From NCBI GenBank assembly GCA_029006735.1, contig JAQXGN010000005.1:1-58654 (forward strand): a DNA stretch of 58,654 bases. The letters run 5' to 3'. Origin of the DNA: Caryophanales bacterium (GTDB lineage: Bacteria > Bacillota_I > Bacilli_A > RFN20 > CAG-449). The notes under the pieces are model-generated. The model had not been told where the DNA came from and made no database searches. It was given only the letters and a program-made list of their open reading frames with translations. Shown here one piece after another: positions 27,359 to 35,695 of the stretch. The position numbers and the translations under genes were made by a program. The stretch's first letter is position 1. Each line of letters starts with the position of its first letter.

Positions 27359-27925
27359 TTATTTCTTTATCATCCTTAATACTAATGTTACATATTCTTG
27401 TGTTGATAAACTATCATCATTAATTCTTAATAAACAATCTTCTATATCTTTAACTTTAAAACCTAAAGATTTTAATCCTAAAATAGCATCTTCTTGATTT
27501 TGATTAAATTTTCTTTTTGAATTATTTTCAATTGGAGCAATACTTCCCTTTAAATCTAAAATAATCTGAGAAGCTGCTTTTGGTCCAATTCCATCTAACT
27601 TTTTAAGTTTTTTTACATCTTCATTTTGAATTGCCAAAATAAAATCATCAACGCTAATACCACGTAAAGCAGAAAGAGCAGTTTTTGGTCCAATGCCTTT
27701 ACATGTACATAATTGATTAAATACCTTTTTTTCTTTTAATGAAGAAAAACCAACAAAGTATTCTTCATCTTCTCTAACCACATGCACAATATAAACTAAT
27801 ACTTCTTCTCCTAAAGGAAAATCTTCACTATGCATTACTAAAACTTGATATCCAATACCATTAATATCAATAACAATATAATCATCAAATTTATGAACTA
27901 CTATACCTTTTAAATAAAAATACAT
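27359..27925 (-). CDS. ruvA: Holliday junction DNA-binding protein RuvA
   Basis: A 188-residue protein that binds four-way junctions as a tetramer and loads RuvB. The N-terminal OB domain ([28 protein letters not shown]) is followed by two helix-hairpin-helix motifs ([31 protein letters not shown]) and the RuvB-binding C-terminal helices ([21 protein letters not shown]). It lies in an apparent operon with the preceding small membrane peptide and ruvB. Confidence 0.96.
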   Translation of the reverse strand: MYFYLKGIVVHKFDDYIVIDINGIGYQVLVMHSEDFPLGEEVLVYIVHVVREDEEYFVGFSSLKEKKVFNQLCTCKGIGPKTALSALRGISVDDFILAIQNEDVKKLKKLDGIGPKAASQIILDLKGSIAPIENNSKRKFNQNQEDAILGLKSLGFKVKDIEDCLLRINDDSLSTQEYVTLVLRMIKK

Positions 27926-27929
27926 ACTA

Positions 27930-28028
27930 TTAAGACTTCATAATAACAATAATGAAAAAAAGCATAATTAGTAATACAAAAGCACTTATTAGTCCAATAT
28001 GTACTGAATTAAACTTCTTATCATCCAT
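27930..28028 (-). CDS. Small membrane protein, 32 residues
   Basis: A short gene between the M6 protease and ruvA. ATG at 28028 follows AAGGAG at 9 nt; the Shine-Dalgarno lies in the last codons of the protease gene. The product begins MDDKKFNSVHIGLISAF and is one hydrophobic helix (about residues 10-30) ending in MKS. Its stop lies 4 nt before the ruvA start. I do not recognise it; the good ribosome site and single clean helix argue that it is real. Confidence 0.55.
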   Translation of the reverse strand: MDDKKFNSVHIGLISAFVLLIMLFFIIVIMKS

Positions 28029-28032
28029 TAAA

Positions 28033-29658
28033 TTATTCTCCTTTCTTAGAAACGGTGATTTGGCATGTGCCAGTAAGTGAATCAATTGAATCAATTGTTA
28101 TTTCATATTGTAATTCCTTACCATTATTAAATCCAAAGGAAGAAAAGACATCACCTTTATCAAATAAATCAGCATTTGATGCAGCTTTATTTTTAAACAT
28201 TGCATCAGTTTGAGAACTTAATAATGTTAATAATCGATTATATGGATCTAATGAATAAGATGGCGTATTAGAATGCGCAGTTTGTTGAATAGTGTGACGA
28301 TTAAGTGATAAATCATTATTTTTATGAGTGTAGTAATATTGTTTATTTTGTTGATTTAAAACCGCTAAACGAGAATCAACATGAAATATTCTTACACCTA
28401 ATTTAGAAAATAATTTTGGATATTGCGATGTAGAGCCACAATATTGATTAGTTGAATCTAATTTATTTAATTCATCTGGTGAATATAAATCAATAAGTAA
28501 ATATTCATCAAATGCTGAATATGAGAATCGATCAAGATCAGCAGGAATCAATAATGCACTACCATCCGATGTGAACTTATTAATTGTATAAGTACCAACA
28601 TGATCAACAATAGTTGGTTCAATCCAACCTAAACAATATTTAGAAAATGGACTATGATCACCAATATTATAATCCATCATATCCAATCTTCCTGCAGGAG
28701 AAAAATCATTATCATCATAACTATAATAATCTTCAAGTCCTAAAAGATGACCAAATTCATGAACATAAGTATGACAATCAACTAATTTATTTTTTGATCC
28801 AAAATATGTGCCTGTTTGTTCATAATATCCACCTTCCCAAAGGAAAGAATAACTTAACCAAGTATAAGCATTTCCTTCTGGAGAATATTTATTTGCTTTA
28901 ACTTTATAATTCCAGAATGTATATGCCCATAAAAAATTCTTTACATATGATAATTCTTTAGAAGTGTACTTTCTAGAATAGTCTCTTGCAGTTGAATTTG
29001 AATAAGCATCATTCGCATATACTAAAACAATCGAATCAATATATCCATCTGAATCTAAATCGAAATTAGTAACTTCATCGGGATAATTAGTCTTAAACCA
29101 TTTAACCGCAGTTTCAAGGCAATAAATAGATGGATCATCATATTGAGTATTCATAGCAACATCGATCAATGTTTTATTTAATGGACACCAATCAGTTACT
29201 AAACCGGTAATATTTAAGTTCCCGTAACTTGATTTATTATAATATGAGGAAACACTTTCCCAACCAGTATCTTGAGTACTACCAAAAAATACTTTTTCAA
29301 TATTTTCTTTTGCAACACCCTTATCGCCAATGCATTGTTCTACTGGATAATCAGAAAAATAAACTGGGATTACTAATAAATTATTATCTCCAATTGATGG
29401 AAAAACCTCATATCCTTCTCCATCTTTTACATCTTTTAATGTGATTGAATGTCCTGATAATGTTTCATCATCACGAACAATGGTAATATTCTCTTCTGGA
29501 GTTGAAACTAATCTAAAGCCATTATCAGTATAACTAACTGATCCTGTTGGATAAATATTATTTAATAACTCATTAATAATCTCATAAAAATCGCATGATG
29601 AAAGAGTGATTAAAGATAAAATACCAACTATCAATATTTTAAACCAACCCTTCTTCAT
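28033..29658 (-). CDS. Secreted M6-family metalloprotease lipoprotein
   Basis: A 541-residue extracellular zinc protease. The signal peptide ends in a lipobox LSSC (lipid on C22), so it should be anchored outside the membrane. The zinc site is HEFGHLLGLED (H300, E301, H304, with D310 as third-ligand region), the M6 (immune inhibitor A-like) pattern. DLDSDGYIDSIVLVYA (about 200-215) resembles a calcium-binding loop seen in this family. A later methionine-turn-like LDMMDYN follows the active site. It sits 11 nt after obgE, where Bacillus has no such gene, so it is a lineage-specific insertion. Substrate unknown. Confidence 0.88.
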   Translation of the reverse strand: MKKGWFKILIVGILSLITLSSCDFYEIINELLNNIYPTGSVSYTDNGFRLVSTPEENITIVRDDETLSGHSITLKDVKDGEGYEVFPSIGDNNLLVIPVYFSDYPVEQCIGDKGVAKENIEKVFFGSTQDTGWESVSSYYNKSSYGNLNITGLVTDWCPLNKTLIDVAMNTQYDDPSIYCLETAVKWFKTNYPDEVTNFDLDSDGYIDSIVLVYANDAYSNSTARDYSRKYTSKELSYVKNFLWAYTFWNYKVKANKYSPEGNAYTWLSYSFLWEGGYYEQTGTYFGSKNKLVDCHTYVHEFGHLLGLEDYYSYDDNDFSPAGRLDMMDYNIGDHSPFSKYCLGWIEPTIVDHVGTYTINKFTSDGSALLIPADLDRFSYSAFDEYLLIDLYSPDELNKLDSTNQYCGSTSQYPKLFSKLGVRIFHVDSRLAVLNQQNKQYYYTHKNNDLSLNRHTIQQTAHSNTPSYSLDPYNRLLTLLSSQTDAMFKNKAASNADLFDKGDVFSSFGFNNGKELQYEITIDSIDSLTGTCQITVSKKGE

Positions 29659-29669
29659 AATTCTTTCTC

Positions 29670-30947
29670 CTATTCGTAATAATCAAACTCGAAGTCACAT
29701 AATGTAACTGTGTCACCATCTTGTGCTCCAAGTTCTTTTAATTTATCATCAACTTTAAGATTACGTAAAATTGATAATAATTTCATAACACCTTCATCAC
29801 TTGTCAAATTGATTAAATGATAAGTTCTTTCAATTCTTTCTCCATAAATTCTAAATTCATGAGTTCCTACTCTTTCTACATTAAATTCTTCTTTTAAATC
29901 TAAGTGTGCGTCATATACTTTAACATCAGCACTCTTTTCTTCATAAAGTGGGAAATATGGAGCATTGATTAATGTATCTTTTATCTTGTAAAGTAAAACA
30001 TTGATTTTATCATGCATAATCGCAGAGATTGGTAAAACATCATATTTACCATCAAGTGCTTTTTTAACTTCTAAGTATTTTGCCTCTGTTTCTTCATCTT
30101 CTACTTTACTACAAACAACAATCATTGGCCTTTTCATTAAATTAAAGCCATATGAATCAAGCTCATTATTAATAACTTGAAAATCGTGAAGTGGATCTTC
30201 ACTATTCATATCTATCATATGTACTAAAACACGGCAACGTTCAATATGACGTAAAAATTGTAATCCTAATCCTTTTCCTTTACTTGCACCTTCAATTAAT
30301 CCAGGTAAATCAGCGATAACAAAAGAAGAGCCATCATCTAAATAAGTAACACCTAAATTGGGAGTAATTGTAGTAAAAGGATAATCACCAATTTCCGGTT
30401 TTGCTTTAGATACAACACTTAGTAAAGTTGATTTTCCAACGCTTGGTAAGCCAACTAAACCAACATCTGCTAATAACTTTAATTCTAAAGAAATCATTCG
30501 TTCTTGACCAGGCATACCATTCTCAGCAATTTTTGGTGCTTGAATAACCGAAGTAGTAAAGCAAGCATTACCTCTTCCACCTCTACCGCCTTTAGCAACA
30601 ACAAATTCTTGTCCTTCTTTTGATAAATCCATTAAGAATGTGTGATTAGGTTCTTCAAAAACAACAGTTCCAACAGGAACGTCTAAGTAAACATTTTCTG
30701 CTGCTCTACCATACATTTTTTTCTTCTGTCCTTTTTCACCATCACGAGCTTGAACTTTTTTTACATGTGAATAGGCAATTAATGTTGATTGATCATGAAC
30801 TGCACGCAAAATTATTGAACCACCTCGGCCACCATTACCGCCATCTGGTCCACCAAATTCATTCGATTTAATATGCAAAAAAGATAAAGCACCATTGCCA
30901 CCTTGTCCTGCTTTTACTAAAAATGGTCTTGTTTTATCAATAAACAT
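29670..30947 (-). CDS. obgE: GTPase ObgE/CgtA
   Basis: Essential ribosome-assembly GTPase, 425 residues. The glycine-rich Obg fold (about 1-158: KAGQGGNGALSF, GGPDGGNGGRGGSI, VAKGGRGGRGNACF) is followed by the G domain (GLPSVGKSTLL, DLPGLIEGASKGKGLG) and a C-terminal OCT domain from about 340. I chose the ATG at 30947 (MFIDKTRPFLVKAG) after GGGTGAG; an upstream ATG seven codons earlier is in the ribosome site. spo0B, which lies next to obg in Bacillus, is absent. Confidence 0.96.
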   Translation of the reverse strand: MFIDKTRPFLVKAGQGGNGALSFLHIKSNEFGGPDGGNGGRGGSIILRAVHDQSTLIAYSHVKKVQARDGEKGQKKKMYGRAAENVYLDVPVGTVVFEEPNHTFLMDLSKEGQEFVVAKGGRGGRGNACFTTSVIQAPKIAENGMPGQERMISLELKLLADVGLVGLPSVGKSTLLSVVSKAKPEIGDYPFTTITPNLGVTYLDDGSSFVIADLPGLIEGASKGKGLGLQFLRHIERCRVLVHMIDMNSEDPLHDFQVINNELDSYGFNLMKRPMIVVCSKVEDEETEAKYLEVKKALDGKYDVLPISAIMHDKINVLLYKIKDTLINAPYFPLYEEKSADVKVYDAHLDLKEEFNVERVGTHEFRIYGERIERTYHLINLTSDEGVMKLLSILRNLKVDDKLKELGAQDGDTVTLCDFEFDYYE

Positions 30948-30975
30948 ATTCTCACCCTTCCCTAGCAAAAAAATA

Positions 30976-31016
30976 ATTTCAATAAATTGAAATATTTTTA
31001 TATTGTAATTATATCA
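30976..31016 (-). promoter_or_regulatory. Extended -10 promoter and inverted repeat before obgE
   Basis: On the minus strand TGATATAAT (31008-31016) is a perfect extended -10. Downstream ATTTCAAT-TT-ATTGAAAT (30976-30993, an 8-bp inverted repeat) lies in the leader, before a T-rich run. The repeat could be an operator or a weak attenuator. Confidence 0.45.
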
Positions 31017-31035
31017 AATAAATGTAAAAAAAACA

Positions 31036-31063
31036 TTAAAAAAAGCATTTGATTTTCAAATGC
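31036..31063 (-). terminator. Rho-independent terminator of rplU-prp-rpmA
   Basis: On the minus strand GCATTTGA-AAATC-AAATGC (31045-31063) is followed by a T-run. It separates the ribosomal genes from obgE. Confidence 0.8.
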
Positions 31064-31083
31064 CTTTTAAAGTAATTAAATAA

Positions 31084-31374
31084 CTATTCAGCTTCGACTG
31101 GAGTTACAGTTGCTTTTGTTCTATCTTTACCCCAGCGGACAAAATGAACAATACCATCACATGTAGCGAAAATTGTATCATCTCCACCTTTTTTAGTATT
31201 TAAACCTGGATAAATTTTTGTACCGCGTTGACGATAAATGATTGAACCAGCATGGCACCATTGACCATCAGCGACCTTGCATCCTAATCTTTTTGATTCA
31301 GAATCACGGCCATTCTTTGTAGAACCGACACCTTTTTTAGAAGCAAATAATTGAATATTTAATTGAAACATCAT
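31084..31374 (-). CDS. rpmA: Ribosomal protein L27 with cleavable N-terminal extension
   Basis: A 96-residue large-subunit protein. The N-terminus [20 protein letters not shown] carries the Firmicutes pre-sequence that ends LQLF/A-like (NIQLFA), removed by Prp before ribosome assembly, and is then [20 protein letters not shown]. The start at 31374 was chosen because GAGGTG lies 7 nt upstream; an earlier in-frame ATG overlaps this site. The gene for the matching protease, prp, lies directly upstream. Confidence 0.96.
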   Translation of the reverse strand: MMFQLNIQLFASKKGVGSTKNGRDSESKRLGCKVADGQWCHAGSIIYRQRGTKIYPGLNTKKGGDDTIFATCDGIVHFVRWGKDRTKATVTPVEAE

Positions 31375-31395
31375 ATGTTTGCACCTCATCTTTCA

Positions 31396-31689
31396 TTATT
31401 TTATTTGGATATATTTTGAATAACCTTCCTGTATTGTTTGTAATTGAATAATAATTGTATCTAATACTTTTAATGATTCACTACCTGGTTTCAATATTAC
31501 TTTAGCATATCCATCTTCTAAAGTAATCTCTTCAATGTCTTCTTTATTGAAAGCATTGAACCCACCTGTAATAATACAAGACACACCTGCACAGATTAAA
31601 TCTTTGCCTGATGTAGCGAAATCTGCATGTCCTTTAACTTCAAGGCCGTACACGATTTCATCTTTTGATAAAATATTTACTCTTACCAT
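31396..31689 (-). CDS. prp: Ribosomal-processing cysteine protease Prp
   Basis: A small protease (97 residues; DUF464/YsxB) that trims the N-terminus of L27. The catalytic pair is visible: His in VKGHADFA and Cys in DLICAGVSCI. Order rplU-prp-rpmA is the universal arrangement in Firmicutes with the long form of L27. There is no clear Shine-Dalgarno. The start MVRVNILSK fits homologues, but an ATG at 31704 that overlaps the rplU stop (ATGCTTAA) would add five codons and couple translation. Confidence 0.92.
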   Translation of the reverse strand: MVRVNILSKDEIVYGLEVKGHADFATSGKDLICAGVSCIITGGFNAFNKEDIEEITLEDGYAKVILKPGSESLKVLDTIIIQLQTIQEGYSKYIQIK

Positions 31690-31696
31690 AGAACAA

Positions 31697-32005
31697 TTAA
31701 GCATTAATTGATTCGATAGTTAAGCATGTATATGGTTGGCGATGGCCTTGTTTTCTACGATAATTTGCTTTGCTTTTATATTTGAAAACTAAGATCTTCT
31801 TTTCTTTACCTTGTTTTTCAACTTTAGCAGCAACTGTTGCACCATCAATATATGGAGCACCAACTTTTGTAGAATCACCACTTACAAGTAAAACTTTGTC
31901 GAAAGTATAAGTAGCGCCTGCTTCAACATCTAACTTTTCAGTATAGATTTTTTGACCAACTTCAACTTTAATTTGCTTTCCGCCAGTTTCGATAATTGCG
32001 TACAT
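31697..32005 (-). CDS. rplU: Ribosomal protein L21
   Basis: A 102-residue protein that binds 23S rRNA next to L20. The start [20 protein letters not shown] and the basic loop [18 protein letters not shown] are characteristic. AAGGAGGT precedes the ATG. It heads the transcript rplU-prp-rpmA and follows an L21-type leader. Confidence 0.97.
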   Translation of the reverse strand: MYAIIETGGKQIKVEVGQKIYTEKLDVEAGATYTFDKVLLVSGDSTKVGAPYIDGATVAAKVEKQGKEKKILVFKYKSKANYRRKQGHRQPYTCLTIESINA

Positions 32006-32009
32006 AATT

Positions 32010-32125
32010 CTAAATTACCTCCTTATTTTTCTATAGACTTAGACTCGCTTGGAAGGTAAGATATAAATATCTATTTATAACCTCTTTAATGCGGTTGAGG
32101 CCCTCTATAAGGCGACAACATAGAT
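32010..32125 (-). ncRNA. L21-type ribosomal leader RNA before rplU
   Basis: The 5' untranslated region of rplU is about 115 nt and can form several small stems on the minus strand: GCC...GGGC, CCTC...AGAGG, AGATAT-TT-ATATCT, and a longer one near the gene. Bacilli have a conserved L21 leader at this exact place that is thought to bind the protein. The call rests on position and stems; a covariance search would settle it. Confidence 0.55.
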
Positions 32126-32154
32126 AGTTTATAGTAAATGAAATAATATTTCAA
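32126..32154 (-). promoter_or_regulatory. Probable sigma-A promoter of rplU
   Basis: On the minus strand TTGAAA (32149-32154) and TAAACT (32126-32131) with 17 nt between them. The start would fall at the head of the structured leader. Confidence 0.5.
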
Positions 32155-32182
32155 TAATTAATTACATTAAACGTATTTTTTT

Positions 32183-33586
32183 TTATTTTTTAACTCTTTT
32201 ATGAAAAATCTTTCTTCTAAATATTGCAATACTTATCACGATGAGTGCGAATACTAATACTCCTAAAGTGATTAATGACTCTTTCATTCCTAGTGGAGCA
32301 TACTCTAATAACAATAATAATACACCAGCAAATGCAATCGCAGGAATACCACCTAAAACAAGATTATTAGCCGCAGGAGTTTCATATTTAGGATCAATTT
32401 CTCTTAAGAGAATCATACCCGAACTAGCTGTTCCAGTTAACATACCAAACATAGATAAAAATCCTTCATTCTCATATCCTTTGTATGCCTCATTTGAAGC
32501 AAAACGAATATAAACAAATGTGCCAATTGTACCAAATAAACATAATGCGATCAATTGCCACCAATAAGAAGAAATTTGCGATAAATCAATCGCTGAACAA
32601 CCTGCAATAATCATCATATCGTAAAAGAAATTACCTGCTCTATTTAATGTGTAATTATTCAATAATTCTTGTTTTAATATTTTCTTCTTTTGTAAGAAAT
32701 TCATTAATAATCGTGTTAATGAAGCAAAGATTGAGCCAAATAAGAAATTGAATCCCCATACTAAACCAACCGATTTAAATGGTGACATAATCAAATATAC
32801 AATTCCATAAATGATAAAAATAAACATTAAACTAATCGTTAATTTATCAATTGAAGGAGTATCTGGTATTTCATTTTCTGCGACAAAGTCAGATATTTGA
32901 TGATTTTGATTAACACATCCACTTTCAGAAAGAATCTTACCCTTTCTTCTTAAAATATTCATGTAAATAACTCCGACAAAAGCAGCCACCAAGAAACCTA
33001 TAGTAGCGATACTAAGTCCAAAAGTCGTTCCACCACTAAAGCCAAATTCACTTTCAAATCTTAATCCATAGTTCATCGCTTGACCGGAGCCTTGTCCAAA
33101 ACCTAATGCAAGTAAAATACCTGATGCTGGAATCAAAACACTATTTTTATCTAATGCACAAATAAGAACAGTTATTCCGACACCAATAATTGCTTGAACA
33201 ACATAAGAGCCACCAATTATTAACCCTGAATCAATAACGCTAATGAATCCGGCTTTTGTACCATTTCCTTTACCCTTTTTCAAACACATTGCGATAAAGC
33301 CTAATGCAAGACAATGATATGTAATTGTTTCCATAATCTGATAATTAATCACATCATCAAATGCAGGAATAAATTTAAAAAGTAATATTACTAAACCTCC
33401 TATTAAAGAAGTAGGAATTAAACTCTTTTTTACAATTGGTAATCTTGACAAGAAGAAGCCAACCATTAATCCTGCTGCTAAAATAAATAATTGAATCAAT
33501 AAAATCCAAACTGAATCTTCAGCAAGAGCAGCAACATTACTTCCGCTTGCTTCTTCAAAAAAGGTCATGAATTGATATAATTTCAT
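32183..33586 (-). CDS. GltS-family sodium/glutamate symporter
   Basis: A 467-residue carrier with about 10-12 helices in two inverted halves. Each half has a Gly-rich reentrant motif: LALGFGQGSGQAMNYG (about 158-173) and LSMFGMLTGTASSGMILLREIDP (about 380-402). These match the GltS superfamily, which moves glutamate or related anions with Na+. A hydrophilic loop (about 220-250) joins the halves. It stands between rplU and spoIVFB, where Bacillus has nothing, and has GGAGGT before its ATG. Substrate not provable from sequence. Confidence 0.82.
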   Translation of the reverse strand: MKLYQFMTFFEEASGSNVAALAEDSVWILLIQLFILAAGLMVGFFLSRLPIVKKSLIPTSLIGGLVILLFKFIPAFDDVINYQIMETITYHCLALGFIAMCLKKGKGNGTKAGFISVIDSGLIIGGSYVVQAIIGVGITVLICALDKNSVLIPASGILLALGFGQGSGQAMNYGLRFESEFGFSGGTTFGLSIATIGFLVAAFVGVIYMNILRRKGKILSESGCVNQNHQISDFVAENEIPDTPSIDKLTISLMFIFIIYGIVYLIMSPFKSVGLVWGFNFLFGSIFASLTRLLMNFLQKKKILKQELLNNYTLNRAGNFFYDMMIIAGCSAIDLSQISSYWWQLIALCLFGTIGTFVYIRFASNEAYKGYENEGFLSMFGMLTGTASSGMILLREIDPKYETPAANNLVLGGIPAIAFAGVLLLLLEYAPLGMKESLITLGVLVFALIVISIAIFRRKIFHKRVKK

Positions 33587-33651
33587 AGAAATACCTCCAA
33601 AAAGATATTTATATTATAACAACTCAAAATTAAATTACATCATTTTTAACT

Positions 33652-34404
33652 TTATTTTTTGTCAGATTTAAGATAATTCTCTATTATAGATTTTTCATTT
33701 TCTATACATTTATTTTTAATCCTAATATTATTTTTATAATGGTAAAGTGCATCATTTTTAATCACTTTTACATCTTGATAATGATTTTCATATATTCGTC
33801 TAATTAAATATTTTAAATAATCTTTTTTTAAATTTATTAGACTAAGAATAAGTTGAGTAACTAAGAATATTGAAATCATTAATTGCCCTAGCGTAATAAC
33901 AAAGCTTGAAATGATTACTAGAACTAAACTTGAAAGAGCAATGTTAATGATTCTCGCATTATAATTTGGAAAAATACTATCAAATAAAATATTAATAATT
34001 CTCCCTCCATCCAAACATGAAATTGGTAATATATTGAACAAAAAAATAAATAGATTACTAGTCATTGCATCTTTATACGCATAGATAGAAATAACTTGGA
34101 ATTTAAATAATATATGTAACAAAAAATAACTAATAAAAAAAGATAAAGGGCCTGCGATAAGAATCAAAAATTGTTTGATGCGTGATAAAAACATTATATC
34201 CATCTTGGCGTATACTCCAAAAGGTAATAAAACCATTTCCTCCACTTTTACTTTAAAAACTAACGCGACTAAGATGTGGCATAATTCATGAATAATCGCA
34301 AGAAGATAAAATAAGAAAAAATAGTAAAAACGGTTAAATATTAATGCTAATAGAATATATATGGTAGTAAAAGGATGAATGATAACATTAAACTGCATCT
34401 TCAT
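33652..34404 (-). CDS. spoIVFB: SpoIVFB, intramembrane metalloprotease for pro-SigK
   Basis: Site-2-type (M50) protease (250 residues) that in Bacillus cleaves pro-SigK in the mother cell. The zinc motif is HELCH (H39, E40, H43) within the first core helix and the third ligand is D132 in NILPISCLDGGRI. Six or so helices and a basic C-terminal tail (about 195-250), which may be a divergent CBS-like region, follow. Its first 17 nt overlap spoIVFA, the usual regulator gene. Position between rplU and spoIVFA matches Bacillus. Confidence 0.9.
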   Translation of the reverse strand: MKMQFNVIIHPFTTIYILLALIFNRFYYFFLFYLLAIIHELCHILVALVFKVKVEEMVLLPFGVYAKMDIMFLSRIKQFLILIAGPLSFFISYFLLHILFKFQVISIYAYKDAMTSNLFIFLFNILPISCLDGGRIINILFDSIFPNYNARIINIALSSLVLVIISSFVITLGQLMISIFLVTQLILSLINLKKDYLKYLIRRIYENHYQDVKVIKNDALYHYKNNIRIKNKCIENEKSIIENYLKSDKK

Positions 34405-34936
34405 ACTTCACTAATGAATCACCTTTTTTAAATAACGCTTTAAACGATTCATTATAATACCCAATAATTTCTCCTTTTTGTAATTGATCATACTCTTTAA
34501 CTAAACAAGTAACTATATTAAAATAACTCGCGATTACGCCATTATCATAACTTATTAATAGAGTATAAGAGGCATCACTTTCTTGATTCACGCCTAAGAT
34601 AATTCCTTTATTAATCATGAATATTTCATTTGAATCTGTTTGATATAAATCTTTGCCAATCGGTAAATATATTTTATTATTTGCCACAGGAAAATACTCA
34701 TTATTACTCGTTTTTTTAAAATTAAACAAATCATTAATCCATGAATTCATCTTAGAAAAATTTACATTAATATTGAAGTTTTCATTTAAAAAAGTCGCTT
34801 CTTCATCTTTTTTTGCATAAATTAAAAAGCCTAAAATAATACTAATACAAATCAATATACTACAACTAATACGATAAAACAAATTAACCTTATCTTTTTT
34901 CCCTAATCGATTTCTAATTTTCCTAATGATATCCAT
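34388..34936 (-). CDS. spoIVFA: SpoIVFA-like regulator with degenerate M23 domain
   Basis: A 182-residue bitopic protein: basic cytoplasmic tail (1-20), helix (about 21-41) and an outer LytM/M23-like domain (about 90-165: IYLPIGKDLYQTDSNEIFMINKGIILG...DNGVIASYFNIVTCLVKEYDQLQKGEIIGYY). Zinc ligands of active M23 peptidases are absent, as in SpoIVFA, which holds SpoIVFB inactive until cleaved. It is shorter than Bacillus SpoIVFA (264). Named from topology and locus. Confidence 0.82.
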   Translation of the reverse strand: MDIIRKIRNRLGKKDKVNLFYRISCSILICISIILGFLIYAKKDEEATFLNENFNINVNFSKMNSWINDLFNFKKTSNNEYFPVANNKIYLPIGKDLYQTDSNEIFMINKGIILGVNQESDASYTLLISYDNGVIASYFNIVTCLVKEYDQLQKGEIIGYYNESFKALFKKGDSLVKYEDAV

Positions 34937-34972
34937 ACATTTTCCTCATTTAATATTATGTTTATGATATGT

Positions 34973-35001
34973 ATAGTATGTCATTGAATAAATCAGTATT
35001 T
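34973..35001 (-). promoter_or_regulatory. SigE-type promoter of spoIVFA-spoIVFB
   Basis: On the minus strand AAATACT (34995-35001), 14 nt, CATACTAT (34973-34980). The -10 agrees with the SigE consensus CATACAMT at 7 of 8 places, the -35 with KMATATT at 5 of 7, and the spacing is typical. The spoIVF operon is SigE-controlled in B. subtilis. Confidence 0.5.
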
Positions 35002-35694
35002 GTCTTTTATTGTCTGTAGATACTTTTTTTGTTTTTTTTCATTTATTGAATAATAATAATTTTGACCGATAATTAAATGATCAATAAAAATTATATTTAA
35101 AGATAAAGACATCAAATCTAATGCCGCAGTTGTTTCTAAATCTTCCCTACTAGGATAAACATTTCCTGAAGGATGATTATGGATTAAATAAAATCGACTC
35201 CCATTTTCAATTACGTTTTTTAAGATTATTTGAGGCGAAAGAACAATCTGTCCTTTTGTTCCTTTAAATAGTTCCTTAATCGCAATAATATGGTTTGATT
35301 TATCCACCACACAAATATACGCCGCTTCTTGAACTTCATTTGCTAAATGATGTTTAAAATATAAGGCGACTCGATCGATTTCAAAATTACTATCAGATAA
35401 AAGATTATCTTGCATTGCTCTTTCATATAAAAGGAATGAAGCCTTTAATTTTAAAGCTTTTGTCTTTGATATTCCTTTCACTTTCATTAATTCATCCGTT
35501 GAACAATGGAAAACCCCATAAATTCCATGATATCTAGCTAACAATTCATAACTTAATTCCAAAGCAGATTTTTCTTTCGATCCAGTTTGAAGTAATAATG
35601 CTAACAATTCCGCATTCGATAAAGTTGATAGTCCATATAAATATGCTTTTTCTCTTGGTCTTTCTTCTCTTGGAATATCTTTAATCTTCACCAT
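34993..35694 (-). CDS. radC: RadC-family JAB1/MPN protein
   Basis: A 233-residue protein. An N-terminal helix-hairpin-helix region (STLSNAELLALLLQTG, MKVKGISKTKALKL) is followed by a JAB/MPN metalloprotease-like domain with HNHPSGNVYPSREDLETT (zinc ligands) and IDHLIIG. The family's cellular role is still unclear, and a link to DNA repair is doubtful. The start MVKIKDIPREERPREKAY at 35694 is one base after the stop of the double-glycine peptide gene. Usual neighbours minCD/mreBCD are missing. Confidence 0.94.
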   Translation of the reverse strand: MVKIKDIPREERPREKAYLYGLSTLSNAELLALLLQTGSKEKSALELSYELLARYHGIYGVFHCSTDELMKVKGISKTKALKLKASFLLYERAMQDNLLSDSNFEIDRVALYFKHHLANEVQEAAYICVVDKSNHIIAIKELFKGTKGQIVLSPQIILKNVIENGSRFYLIHNHPSGNVYPSREDLETTAALDLMSLSLNIIFIDHLIIGQNYYYSINEKKQKKYLQTIKDKY

Positions 35695-35695
35695 A

